Of a DNA stretch of 64,000 bases, positions 33,069-44,575 are shown in pieces; position 1 is the stretch's first letter; each line of letters opens with the position of its first letter. The translations under genes and the position numbers were made by a program. A model generated the notes under the pieces. The model was given only the letters and a program-made list of their open reading frames with translations. It was not told the DNA's origin and made no database searches. The stretch is from Falciphora oryzae (lineage: Eukaryota; Ascomycota; Sordariomycetes; Magnaporthales; Magnaporthaceae): the NCBI GenBank assembly GCA_000733355.1, contig JNVV01000010.1:600324-664323 (forward strand), given 5' to 3'.

Positions 33069-33661
33069 CTAGCCTGGGTTTTGTCGCCTGCGAACCGGAT
33101 TGAAGCAACCAACAACCCAGATCAATGTGTCCGTAGATTTGCTTGTAAGATATTAAAATGTGATATCTCGTATCTGTTTATCCAGCAAGTTTGTCCCAGA
33201 AACGCAGGAGCCCGATTGAAATCGTCACGACCAGTGGAGAGTGAGCGAGTGTGAGATTTCCAAGTCATACGTCAGGAGTATGGCGCTTGGACCTCTCTTA
33301 GCTTCTCACACCGGGCAAACAACATGATGCTTCCCTAATTGCAGACGTATGATATTTGGAGCGTTTTATCCACTGATCTAGGTAGTTGAAAGACTTCTTG
33401 GCAGAAGCTTTGTGGCTTCTGAAATATGCATTATGCTCTGTGACTCTCTCCCGGTCCCCTGGCTTTAGAGGCGCTCCGGAGAAGAGCTGCGACGTCCACT
33501 GCCCAGCTCTGTATACTTCTCGAAACGTACACATATATAGCAACTTCCATTGATAAATAGCATGATAAAAAGTCTTCCGCGCGGCCCCAATGTCCCGAGG
33601 CTGGAACACGGTCCCCAGAGAGCAAACAGCAAACCTGCCAGCGAGGGGCCGAAAAAAAGGA
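33069..33661. other. Intergenic between the C6 factor and the PNPOx-like gene
   Basis: About 590 bp of relatively AT-rich DNA: promoter side of the PNPOx-like gene and 3' flank of the transcription factor. No gene seen. Confidence 0.55.
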
Positions 33662-36585
33662 CTATAAGTACTCGCTCAAGACCTGCACTCTTGTCTTGGC
33701 CACTTCCGATCCGATTTCCCCTTCACCCATGATACGCATGATTTCGATCATCCGATCTTGACGGAGGGTACGCGTTACGTGGTCAGCGCTGACATTCGAC
33801 ACCAACACAGTGGCGATGTGTTTGCTGGAGCACACCGGGTATACAAAACCCGGAAGTGCGAACTCGAAAATGAGGAAGAGCCACTCACTGATGTCGTCCT
33901 TGGCCCTTATGAACAGCGGATCTCTCGCCACCGTCGCGGCGCCGTCAGACTCCTTCGCGGCGTCGCGGATGATGCCGCCGATACAGAGAGCCTCGAGGAA
34001 AGCGCGGTGGTTGAAGACCCACCAAACCCTGGCGTCCAGGTCGAAAACGGAAAAGAGGACAAAAAAGGCCGTGATGGCCTGGTGCGCCGCGTCGAGGGCG
34101 CCCCGCACGTTGACGGGCACGTCGGGGGCCTCGGAGGCGTGCACGAGCATCAGGTTGTGGAAGTAATTGCTCGTCAGGAACAGCGTCTGCCGCACCAGCC
34201 TCTTGCCGGCAGGCGATGCCCTCGCCTCCTGCGCCAGCGACTCCGGGTCCCAGCTGCGGAACGTGTCCGGGAACGAGCGGTAAACGGCCTTGAAGTCCGA
34301 CACCAGCTTGCTCTTGTGCCGCACCGTCGTGCACACGGGCAGGTCCAACGATCGCGGTGAGCAGATGGTCTCCTGAACCAGGTTTGCTAGCGTCCAGGAG
34401 CCCCGGATGTATGCGTTGTCCAAGGGATTGCTGTTAGCTATTGACGACTCATCCTCCATTAGGTCGTCCACGTTGACGTCGGTATGCGTCGCCGTTGGTG
34501 GGAGTGATAGCAGCACTGTAAGGAACGTGTCCTGCAAAAGCACTGCTTGCCACAGCTTCCGCCGTTGCTGCTTCTCGAAGATAGATGCATCTGGCGTGAC
34601 TGCTCCGGATGACAAAGATTAGTATGTCACACAAAGAACCCGGAAGGGGAGAAAAAAAAAAGACCAGAAGCCCCCTTCAATACTTGCCTATATTGGGGTC
34701 CCTATGCAATCCTATGGCATAGGCTTGCCTCATGAGGATACCAGCAAAGGCCCATCCGTCCGATGCGTGGTTGTCATTGATGAGGAAGTACGTAATCAGA
34801 ACCATGGCCTGGACGGAGCGCATGGATGCCCGGTTTAGGTACGAGCCCACGCGCAGGGCTTGGTTGCTCGCCGAGGCGTAGAACTCGGCTGTCTGTTTCC
34901 GCTCAGTCGGAGAAGAGGCGATAACGAACTGCGTGCCTAGCGCCAGCATGACAAACATCAGGGAGACGAAGTCGGCATCGATCTGTTCCCGCTCCGCAGG
35001 GGTCATGGACCAGTAGTGCTCGTAGTCGGCATAGAAAGTCTGGCGGTGCAGCATAGGGTACACCGGATCGACGCACTCAAAGTAGCGTGACAAGAGGGCG
35101 TCGGCCTGTTGCTTGTCCGGCATGAAGGTGACGACCTCGCGGAGGCCTCCCTGGCATGTCCAGTAGTTGGCAAAAGGGTGCTCGGTCCCGACGCCGAAGA
35201 CGTTGGAGGCCGTGGGGTGGGAATAGGGTATGTTGGAAAGGAGACCAGTGGAAAGTGCTATGGCGCCCTTGGAGCTGGCAGGCGGAGGCAGGCCGCTGCG
35301 ATCGGCTGTGGCCTTGGTGGCCGACACGGGCGAGGCCAGGGAGTCGGAGCGCCGCTTCTTAGCAGGGGCCTTGAGCATGCGTAGGCCATTTCCAGAGCTC
35401 CTTCCGGTCTCTCTACGCATACATGCATAAAAAAAAAAGGTCAACAACCATTCCGAGTGGCTACTGGGTGAGTACATCTGGTGTTGGGTCCCTTACTCAA
35501 TCAGATTGGCGACATATGCGTACCGGCATGTTGTTTGCCGCTTTATGCCTGGAGAGGAGTTTATTCCATGTGAGCTCAGTTGGCCTCGCCAGCGGATTCG
35601 TGTGCCGAGGTTGTGGGAAAGGCTAATCACTTACAAGCGAGACATCGTGGCCTTCCCCTATCACACTGTATTATGAGGTTAACACCGACCGGGTGTGGTA
35701 CAGGATCAAAGGAGCTGAATATGGGGGCGGGATGGCGATATTTGCAGATGCATTGCCCAAGATATCAATGAGATGTGCGACGGCGATGTGGTTGTAAACG
35801 TGTGTAAGAGGGGCGCTCGCTGGCTTGGCAGGATTGACTGCGGCCGATGAACTGGAATGAAAAGAGGGTGTTCGCGGAGAGCAAAGAAGGAAAATAATAA
35901 TCATGACACCGGGACAATTGATACTAAGCGCTGAACTTGCCTTGGTCTTCCTGTCAACGCACTCGGAGCACGACAGCGTCGGTTTGTTGCGCTTCTTTCT
36001 CATGCGCATGGCGACGGTGCCGTCGGCCTGCTGCTCCTCCTCGGCCGCGGCGGCGGAGCTGTCGCTGCTGCCCGCAGCGTCGGGACGGTGAGACCTGCCG
36101 CCGCCATTGACGCTGCCGCCGCCGTTGTTGTGGTGGTCCTCGAGCGCGTCGACAACACTGCTGCCCTCGCCGGTGGTCGAGGGGGTGCTACCCGAAACGA
36201 GACTGCCGACGCGGTGTTGCTGGTGCTGGTGCTGGTGCTGGTGCTGGTGCTGATGCTGGCCGTGGTGGCCGTGGTGGTGCTGGTGCTGGTGGTGCTGACT
36301 ACTGCCGGCCCCGCCGCCGCTGGTAGTGTGGTGGTGATGCGACGACGAGAAGCTGAGGGCGCTCGGGGAGGGGGACGCATACAGGGAGGTGCCGGTGCCG
36401 GAGCTTGGCGTCAGGGCCGTCTGGCCGCCGTAGGAGGGCGGGCCGATGGGGAGGGGCTGCTGCTGGTGGAGATGCAGCTGCGGGAGCGTCGGCGGTGGCT
36501 CCTGCTGCTGCTGGTGCTGCAACAGCCGCGGCGACTGCGGTTGCGGCTGCTGGAGCGGCGGCAGCGTCGGGTGTTGGACAGGCAT
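33662..36585 (-). CDS. Zn2Cys6 fungal-specific transcription factor
   Basis: Five exons, 796 aa: 36585-35941, 35665-35635, 35548-35497, 35412-34688 and 34599-33662. Introns 1 and 4 have GC donors (AAG|GCAAGT, TAG|GCAAGT); introns 2 and 3 have GTAAG. The N-terminal ~200 residues are low complexity (Gln/Pro/Leu, then His-Gln and poly-Ser/Gly). The DNA-binding cluster is Cx2Cx6Cx6Cx2Cx6C with Cys at 206, 209, 216, 223, 226 and 233, spread over exons 1-3; Cys226 is split by intron 2. RKKRNKP precedes it. The C-terminal part is the fungal_trans middle-homology region (RYFECVDPVYPMLHRQTFYA; GIGLHRDP-like HRDPN; EKQQRRKLWQAVLLQDTFL). Intron 4 ends in tandem acceptors GAG-CAG, giving a possible one-residue variant. 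It should be nuclear; targets are unknown. An earlier in-frame ATG at 36636 is possible. Confidence 0.88.
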
Positions 36586-38500
36586 CAGGCAGACGGGCAG
36601 ACAAGGCCAGCGACAGAGGGGAGGGGGCGCTCTCAAATCACATGCAGCAGCCGCCTCGTGGACCCCCGGGGGGATCGCCTCCCCGAGACCGAGACCGAGA
36701 CCTCAGCCGCCCCCGTGCGACGGCGGACGCGGTGCGGCCTGGTATGGATGCTCTGTCGAGCGTGGCCCCCGGAAGCTCGGGAATAAAGGGGGTGCTGGCG
36801 TTGGGAATAACGGATCGCCCGCTTTGGCCCTCCTGCCGCGTTTTTAGCGGTGGGAATAAGAGGGAAATGAAACCCCCTTCCCCGGATTCAGGAAAACGCG
36901 AGCTGGGCCCAGGAGAGGCAATTGAGCCCTAGGACTGCGCCGGGAGGGGCGGATCTTTGTTTAGAGAGACTCGAGAAGCTCGACAAAGCGACCCGGGGGC
37001 TGCTGCGGCAGGGGAAGAAAGAGAAGGGATAAAGATTTGAGGTTAAGAAAAAAAAAGAGTTTGGCCCCGAAAAAGGGAAAAGAAGGAAAAAAAAAAAAAA
37101 AAAAAAAAGCCCGCCGGAAAATAGACGAGACAGGAGAAAGGATAGATGCTCAACACAAGCGCGGGCAGTTGAACAAGGCCAAATTGATTGAGCGACGACT
37201 GAACCGACCTTGCCTTTTTTTTTTTTTTTTTTTTCCTTTGGTCGGAACGGCTCAAGCACACATCAATGAGCGGAGGATGGCGGCATGCGGAAAACCTGGC
37301 AGGAGGAGTTGACTGCGAAGCTGGCAACCGGCACCGCATTGCAGCGACGCCACCCCCCGCCCCAAAGGAGACCGTGCTAACCTCATGCGCGATTGATCAA
37401 TGGCGACCAGCCCGCCCTCTGAGCCGCGGCTACCTGCCTCCCAGCAGCCTGGGTCCTGGGGTGGTGCTCGAATTTTAGCGTTTCCCCACGGCGGAGGCCA
37501 GGCCCCTGGGATGTGGCAGTTTTTGCCGCTATTGATCAAATCGACTTGTGCTCAGCCCGTGCATGTCGAGTCTGCTCAGGGAAACGATCGACAGCCAGAA
37601 CAAGGGCAAAAGGACGACTGGCGGAATTGTTGGTTTGTGGCCTCGACGCCTCGTTTTCACCTGGAATATAATCTACATAGGTAGTCTAGACACCCGAGGA
37701 CGCGGTAGGTAGAGTGGTGACGGGCCACCACCGCTTGCAACGGCTGCCCGCGCATGTCGCCGACGTGGTGCTGCTGACTGAGATTCCTGCGCCGTCAGCT
37801 TCGTGCGCAGTTAGGAGAATCGCATCCATCGTGCACGGCCACGGCCAGACTTTACTTGGTATGGTGTCCGGCCTGGGATGCTGCCTCCACCCACGCTTGC
37901 TCGACCCCGGAATCCAGCTCATCTCCGCGGAGGGTGCCATGGTCTGGCGCTACCGACGGCTGCTGTCGAGACCAGGCCTAGTCGGCCACAGTTGGCCATG
38001 TGGGCGGATGTGGCCGCGGTGGAAACTCAATATAGCGAGGCAATAGCGACAAGGTAGGAAGATGGGAAAACCTGCACCATGTTTTGGCTTCGGTGTAGAT
38101 TTATTTGCCCTGAGTCATCACCTCCCAAAGAGAAAAACAAAAACTGACTGGAAAGCTGCCATTCCTACACCCGCACCCCGGACCCAAACAAACAAGCAAG
38201 CAAACGCAACCGCCTCGCATCGACAACGCACTGCAGTGCCCGCTTTCCATAATGACACAATACAGCCTTGGCCTAGAGATGGAGAAAGAGTAAGAAAGAA
38301 CAAGGCCGACGAGAAAAATGAAGAAAAGTTTGAAGCCAAACGTTGCTTTGATTGCGTCACCTCATGCCTCTTGTTTGCCCGACAAACCAACCAAGCCATC
38401 TGGTCCGGTTCCGTCCCCTGTCCATGTTTATCACCGCAAAGCGGCTGCCAGCAAACACAGGTCGGTCTCCTTAGCCTAGCTATGCAGCCTCGGATGACAC
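36586..38500. promoter_or_regulatory. Upstream region of the C6 factor; 3' flank of the RING gene
   Basis: About 1.9 kb. A22 (37087-37108) and T20 (37215-37234) on the same strand form a possible A/T stem with a ~106-bp loop. The rest has no frame with coding character. Confidence 0.5.
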
Positions 38501-40548
38501 TCAATGCCTCCGACCATCGCTGTTTCCATTGCCAGACGACGAGCCAGATCCACCAAGTCTACTGAGCCAGCTGGAGAACGTTCTGGGGGCGCCGCCACTG
38601 TTGCCGCTGCCACTATCGCCCTCGCCGTTGTTGCCGTTGCCACCACCGGAACGATGACTGTGTCGGTGGGACCGGTCGCCAAATAGGCCCGACGTGCGGT
38701 CCCTGTCCCGGTCCCTATCTCTGTCTCGGTTCCGTTCCTGGTCCGCCGACGTAGATCCAAAGGACCAGAACGACACCTCGGGCGGGCTTCGGTCCCTACT
38801 CCGAGCACCCGCTGCGGCTGTCCTTTGCTGCTGCTGCTGTTGCTGTTGTTGTTGTTGTGACCCGGCGCTGGGTGGCGAGAGCGAGTTTCGACGGTACCCT
38901 CCTAACGGCGGAGTGCCCCTGCTGTTACTATTGTTGCCGCTGCTGTCGCCTGAGATTCCCATGCCGAGAGTGGCGCTGCGGATCGCATTCAGGCGCTGTT
39001 CGTTCTCCGAGGGCGTGCGCACTAGGCGGCGCCTGTAGCTATAGGAGCTGCCATCGGCCGCTGGACGTGTCGATGAAAAGTCCGAGGTCGGTTGCGGCGG
39101 GCTCGATGCCGATGCCGATGCCGACGACTCTCCTGCTGTGTTTGATCGCCTAGAAATTTCAAAGTCGAAGATGGCAGCCGACGGCACGGAGCCGCCGGTG
39201 GAGTTGCGCCAGCCGCTGCCCGACCCCTGGGGCGACGAAGCCGGCTGCCGCTTTTCCTCGATTGGGGCGCGGCAGATGGGGCACGTGTTGTGCTCCTTGA
39301 GCCAGAGGACCACGCAATCGCCGTGAAACCAATGTTTGCACGGCAGGACGGTGACCTCGTCGCCTTGGTGCAGTTCGTCAATGCAGATTGTGCACTCCAC
39401 CTTCTCGCCGCTGCCAACCATGGTCGAATCCAGCTTCTTGCGCTCTAGCTTGTCCAGAGCCGTCTGTGAAGCCGGCGGGGCCGCGTTGGACTGCGGGTTG
39501 GCTTCCATCAGATTCGAGATGATCCGATCCAGCTCCTGCTGTGATGTCACCACATCTCCCCAGTTCGCGTTGCCAGGAGGTCCGAACAAGGCGCTTATTA
39601 TGTGGTGAAATTGCAAGGGGAACCCATGGGGAGGCTGCTCCCCGCCACGCCCCGTGTCATTCTCGGAGTTTGGACCGCCGCGATCGGTGGTGTTGGTGGT
39701 GTTGCCGTTGTCGGCGTTGTTTGCACTGCCAAATGGACTGTTGCCGGCCTGGGTCGTGATGTTGCCCATTATGGTTCCGAAAAGCCTGCATGGCGGCTGT
39801 TAGAACTGGACTGCCGAGAGCCTGCTGGAGATGGGAAGCGGTGGAGAGGGGAGTGAGATGCTCGGCTGAGGCAACACTACACATACATGGCAAAATCGCT
39901 GGCAACATCTTGCGGGGCACGGTTGGCGTCACGCTCGACACGCACAGGGGGTGTGGTGATGGTGAAGCCGGTCTGGCCGTTACCAAAGCTCGACCTGTGG
40001 ATCGTCGCGCGGGCGAAGCGAGCTCCAGAGGCAGTGGCTGGGCTGTCGGAGGCGGACCTTCCCGGATCGAGGTCGCTGACCATCTCGGCGAAGCGGTGCA
40101 GGAGGGCATGAGGATCGGCCGGGTGCACCGGGCCGGATGCCCCTCCAGGCTCGTGCCGGGACGGGCTCCGGTATGTCGTCCGACTAAAAAACATGCCGCC
40201 GGGCCCCCGCCGAAATTGCCGTTCTATGTCGTTTTCCTCTAGATCGGAGTCGTGGTCCAGGCCCCGCCGCCGGAGATCGCGGGGGTCATTCTCGCGATCC
40301 GATATCTAGCGGTGTCATGTCAGCATTCCACTTTCGCAAGCACGGGCTCGGCCGAGAATAGAAGATGGGAAGGACCAGGCAGTAGACAGGTAGAAATCTT
40401 GACGCACGATCTCGGTGGCCCCAGAATTGCATTGAGGGCACTGGAGGCTGCCATTGTCATGATACCACTCGTGCCTGCAATTATGGCAGAAGACGACATC
40501 TCTGCCGGCAAAGGCATCCAGGTGCCGACCACGGAACAAGCCCGACAT
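38501..40548 (-). CDS. RING-H2 E3 ubiquitin ligase with N-terminal zinc ribbon (RNF126/RNF115-like)
   Basis: Exons 40548-40408, 40305-39887 and 39785-38501, 614 aa. Introns of 102 and 101 bp have donors GTGCGT and GTATGT and acceptors CGCTAG and ATGCAG. The N-terminal zinc ribbon has Cys21, Cys24, Cys37 and Cys40 (VFCHNCRHEWYHDNGSLQC). A central disordered segment follows. The RING-H2 finger lies near residues 318-360: CTICIDELHQGDEVTVLPC, then HWFHGDC and CPICR, with all eight ligands present. This pairing of zinc ribbon and RING-H2 is that of RNF126/RNF115-type ligases, which act in protein quality control. The ~250-residue tail is disordered: poly-Gln (11), an RDRDRDRDR run, and Ser/Gly/Asn-rich DNA. 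Substrates are not indicated. Confidence 0.9.
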
Positions 40549-41224
40549 GTTGCGCCCGCTGCGTTCGGGCTGGTTCTGGGAGCCTTGGCTTTGGTAAGCA
40601 GCGAGGGCAGCGAGTCCCAGGCTGACAGCGAGGCCGGCGGCTCGGAAGGCGCGGAAAGCCAGAGTGGCGAATGGCGTTTGTGAGAAGCAGGTAGTATGAA
40701 GAGGCGAGGTTCGTCAGAACGAGGCAAAACCCGGTCGGCGCGTCCGGCTGGGGCTCTCTGGGCTGGAGCTATAAGAAACCCAAAGGAGGGTTTTAGGAGG
40801 GTGGCAAGCCCGGCCACTTTAGAGGTCAAGCTGCAAACAGCACTTTCGGAATATCCACCGGTCGGGTGGCGAGCGAGGATAGAGCCGTGCAGGCAAGGCG
40901 AGGCGGGCCAGGGCAGGCTGAGATGCGATGCTAGGGGCGTCCAAGGCGGAGTCCTGCAGTGTTGCGTTGCTCCGAGGCGGTTTCGGGTTGTAGGAGAGAA
41001 ACGAGGCGGATTCGGGGTGTACGGGAGAAACGAGAATGTGACAGCACCAGCTCAGCGAGTGGTCTGTTTTGTGGCGAGCTCTGCTTTAACGGGCGGTTGG
41101 GAAACGACCTCCAGCTACCTAGGTACCTAGTTTGACATCCGCGTGGCGTGGGCTATCGATTCTGGTCATAAGCGGGTGGCGGCTGTTTGGGCAGCTAGGT
41201 AATAGGTTGTGAGCTGGATTTGAG

Positions 41225-41274
<50 letters not shown>

Positions 41275-42482
41275 GCCGGAAAGGCGGCCCGATCAAACAG
41301 TCGCTCGGAAAGGGAGACTTGGGCGTGCCCGCGTCGGGTCGCGGAGCGCTGGTCGTCAGGACCGGATGCCAGGACGAGGTTGAAGGTTGGCCGGTTGGGC
41401 GCCAGCAGACACACCGAGTCAAACAGCAGTGCTGCCCCCGTCTGGTATGTTGAGGTCCGGGAAGAGGTGCTCAGAAGGAGCTCGTGGAAGACGACGACGC
41501 CCCGCCCCAGTGATGTCGTCGCGGCAGGGATCCAGTCACGGACAGGGATGGGCAGCGGGGATACGGTGGAGGCCAGGCCCACACGCTTGACAGCGCAGGT
41601 GCTGCGTCAAGTCTCACAGCACCCATGGCCCTAGCACGTCACGACCGAATTGGCTGGCCTGCTGCCGACCTAGCAAACCGAGGAAGAAACAGCGTGGTTT
41701 GCTTCCAGGGGCAAATCATTGCATTGGAAGGTGCCAGAATCAGGTCGTCCTCAGCTCTCCTCTGCACTCTGCCCTGTACCACCGGGCTGAGCTAGCTGCC
41801 CGTTCCAGTGAGGTCTGTTGAGCGCTCACGCCCCAACGCTGAATCCGACGTGCCATTCATTGCCCGCCATCATCACATCATTGAGGCATGCGGCATGCAT
41901 CCCATTCACGTTCTTTTCTGGGCGCTTTCAACTTCAGAAGCTGTCTTCACGATTGTTACTTCCGGCTCCCTGAGCCAAAGACACACTCGATTATTGGAGT
42001 GTTTGTAGGGGTCCCAGTGACTTTGTTTGACAGATGCCTACCCAGTTGATGTGACTGAGATGCACATGCAATCTCGTGCATTTTAGGCAGGCATCGGACA
42101 TTACACACACAGAGAACTGGGAGGGGTTGGGCAGCCCAGATACCACTACAGCTCGTGCGCACCCGATACTGCTCGCGCAGCATGCGGAGCAAACGCCCTC
42201 ACATGGTTGACATGGCTTGAGTACCTTGGTATGGTAGATCGATCCAAGCGAAAACGAGCAGACAGTGACTTGAAGAAAGGGGGGTATTATATAGGACTCA
42301 TCTGCTACAGGCCTACAGAGTTAGATGGAGAGTGAGCTGTTGATACATATTAGCGCTTATCAACGAGGGTCAGGGGTGGTGCGATACACATGCTCCTCCG
42401 CCCCGACGGGCGCTGGCGCTGGAAACCGGCGTCGGGTTACCTCCTCATGCACGTGGATAGCCAACCACCTGGCTGCCCGCGG
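40549..42482. promoter_or_regulatory. Upstream region of the RING gene and 3' flank of FIS1
   Basis: About 1.9 kb with no convincing frame. Contains an (AG)21 microsatellite at 41228-41269 and a perfect CTACCTAGGTACCTAG motif at 41115-41130. Confidence 0.55.
41228..41269. repeat. (AG)21 microsatellite
   Basis: Forty-two bases of uninterrupted AG dinucleotide between the RING gene and FIS1. Confidence 0.97.
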
Positions 42483-43274
42483 CTACCTCTTCCGGCCCAG
42501 GTTCCTGATGAGGATGCCGCCCACGACACTGGCGGCGACGGCGACCCCGCCGATGATGGCTGCGCCCAGCAGGCCCTCCTTGGCCACCTTTTCGTCAATG
42601 AGCGTGCGCAGGTTCGTTGCCTGCTGGTTTGTCGGCTCCTTGTCCAGCAGCAGGTCATTATACCGCCTCGCGTCCGCGTAGTTGCCCAGCTTGTAGTTGC
42701 CCAGCGCCAGGTAGTAGAGGCACTCGCGCCGCCGCTCCGGCGACGTCCGGAATATCTCTGACAGCAGCATCACTCCGTTCTGCTGGTCCGCCCGCGCGTT
42801 AGACTTGACGAGACCCTGCACGTACAGCCAAGACCCGGTTCGTTTGTTAGCTGCTGGCCATTTCGCCGCCTCAAGCCGTAGTCATCTGCGGGGTTGAATT
42901 TTTTTTTTTTTCTCTCGTTGTTATAACCCCTAGAGAGGCCCCTGAAAGACCTGTCAGGAGAGAAAAAAAAAAAAAAAACGTGTGGCCGTACCCAGGCATA
43001 GTTAAACTTCGTCTGCACGCCGACCATGTCCCCCTCCTTCTCGAACTGCGCTCGTAGAACCTGGAGTTCATCGGGCTTGAGGGGCCTGTCCAACGTAGCA
43101 TGTTTAGTATACGGGCTGTCGCTGGGAGCAAGGGCTTAGGTCGAGCGCCGAGGGGTCTGGAATAACCATACGTTTCCGCATCTATAGCATCTGTGCGCGC
43201 ATCTCTAGTCAGTTTGCGCCGGGCGAGCGGAGCGGAGATTTTCGAGGCAGCTCACAAGGAAGATTGGACCCCAT
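42483..43274 (-). CDS. FIS1: Mitochondrial fission protein Fis1
   Basis: Four exons, 154 aa: 43274-43256 (19 nt), 43190-43172 (19 nt), 43085-42992 and 42815-42483. Introns are 65, 86 and 176 bp with donors GTGAGC, GTATGG and GTACGG. Joining the two 19-nt exons gives MGSNLPYAIDAETPLKPDEL, which matches the start of fungal Fis1 proteins. The TPR-like helical bundle follows ([57 protein letters not shown]). The C-terminal anchor ([20 protein letters not shown]) ends with a basic tail RNLGRKR, as expected for the tail-anchored outer-membrane receptor of the fission machinery (Mdv1/Dnm1 recruitment; also peroxisomes). The length equals the family norm. The last intron contains opposed T16 and A11 tracts. 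Confidence 0.93.
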
Positions 43275-43801
43275 CGTGGACGGCTGTGTGTGGTGCGTGG
43301 AGGGCGAGAGGGGGGGTTTGGTTCCAGGCTGGAGGAGTAAGAAATGTGCGTTCGAGTCTCTCGCGAGGCTTCGGTTTATACGGTCGGTCGAGGGGTGGTC
43401 GTGGTCGTGGTGGCGGTCTGTAGGCTAACACTGCAACGCATCACACGACAATCCCAGCTGCTCCGACTGGTGGTGCGTGTGGCCGAGCTTTGAATGCTGC
43501 GCCTGTGCCGCCCGCACCGTGAGCTTTTCCCGTCCCGCCTTCGCCCACTGGCCCACAAGAGTGGGCCGCGCGGCAAAACAAATGACGTGCAAGACATTTC
43601 TGCGATAAGATAGCAGGGGTCGTCCTAGCGACACGCTAGCCTGTGTTTACTCTCAATGCCCCGAAATCATCACCGTGAAATCGAGTACTGAAAACACGGC
43701 CGCAGCCATTCAGTCATCTTATTGCGGGACCAGCTGTATCACCAGCCTAGCACCGAGCCACACTCCTCATTGTAGTTTTGTCAAAAGACTAAATTCACAC
43801 A
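43275..43801. promoter_or_regulatory. Bidirectional promoter between FIS1 and SPC24
   Basis: A 527-bp region between two divergent start codons. Includes a C/T-rich patch just upstream of FIS1 and mixed DNA before SPC24. No named sites. Confidence 0.6.
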
Positions 43802-44575
43802 ATGATTCTCGAGGAGGACCCCGCTCTGGCAAGTCAAAACACCAAATTTACCCCTGGATCTGTTCGCTTTGCTGACCTGCCGCCACCGTCCCCGCCTGCA
43901 GTTGATCCGCGCCACGGTCAACAACTTCAACATCCAGCCCGATAAGGCCGCCATCACGCGCGTCGGCGGCGCTCTCTCGATGCTCCAAGAGGCGCGACAA
44001 CTCAGACTCCGCGAGGCCGAGACGTCTCTCAAGAGTGCGTGATACCCACGGAGCACCCAACCAGCGGAACCCTACCTAACAGGCACACACACGCCTACTC
44101 CCAAAAAAAAAAAAAAAAAACAGAACTCTCGCGCCAGCTCAACACAATGCAGTCGCAGCACGCCGAGTTGACGTCGCAGCACTCGTCGGCCGCGCATGCG
44201 TCGGAGATGGCGCGGCTCGACACGCAAAAGTTCCGCACGGCCAAGGCGGCGTCGGACCTCGAGGTCGAGACGGAGCGGCTGTCGTCGCAGGCGGCCGACC
44301 TGGCCACGCGCCTGCAGGAGCTCGAGCTGCAGGGCGTCGAGGGCGAGGCCTCGGCCACGGACCCGGTCGAGGACGAGGTCCTGCTCCGCCTCAAGGTCTA
44401 CCGTAGCCTGGGCATCGAGCTCGAGCGCGACGGCGACGGGCCTGACGGCGCCGGCGCCGGCGAATGGTCCCGCGCCGTCATCCGCAACGACCGCAAGGGC
44501 GACGTCCACGTCGTCAACATGGACAAGAAGTTCACCCGGTTCTTCTACGCCAACTACTTTTGGCAGACGCTATAA
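43802..44575 (+). CDS. SPC24: Kinetochore protein Spc24 (Ndc80 complex)
   Basis: Exons 43802-43828, 43902-44034 and 44124-44575, 203 aa. Intron 1 (73 bp) has a GC donor (CTG|GCAAGT) with a CTGAC branch and TGCAG acceptor; the nearest GT would break the frame. Intron 2 (89 bp) has GTGCGT and an A18 tract directly before its CAG. The N-terminus [18 protein letters not shown] and the following coiled coil ([39 protein letters not shown]) lead to the small globular C-terminal domain: [30 protein letters not shown] and [14 protein letters not shown]. Spc24 pairs with Spc25 to link the Ndc80 complex to inner-kinetochore proteins. An Asp/Gly/Ala insert ([12 protein letters not shown]) enlarges a loop of that domain. 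Confidence 0.92.

Noticed and set aside
41228..41269. (AG)21 repeat as a CRISPR-like or regulatory array
   Set aside because: It is a plain dinucleotide microsatellite with no spacer structure; CRISPR is not expected in a fungal nucleus.
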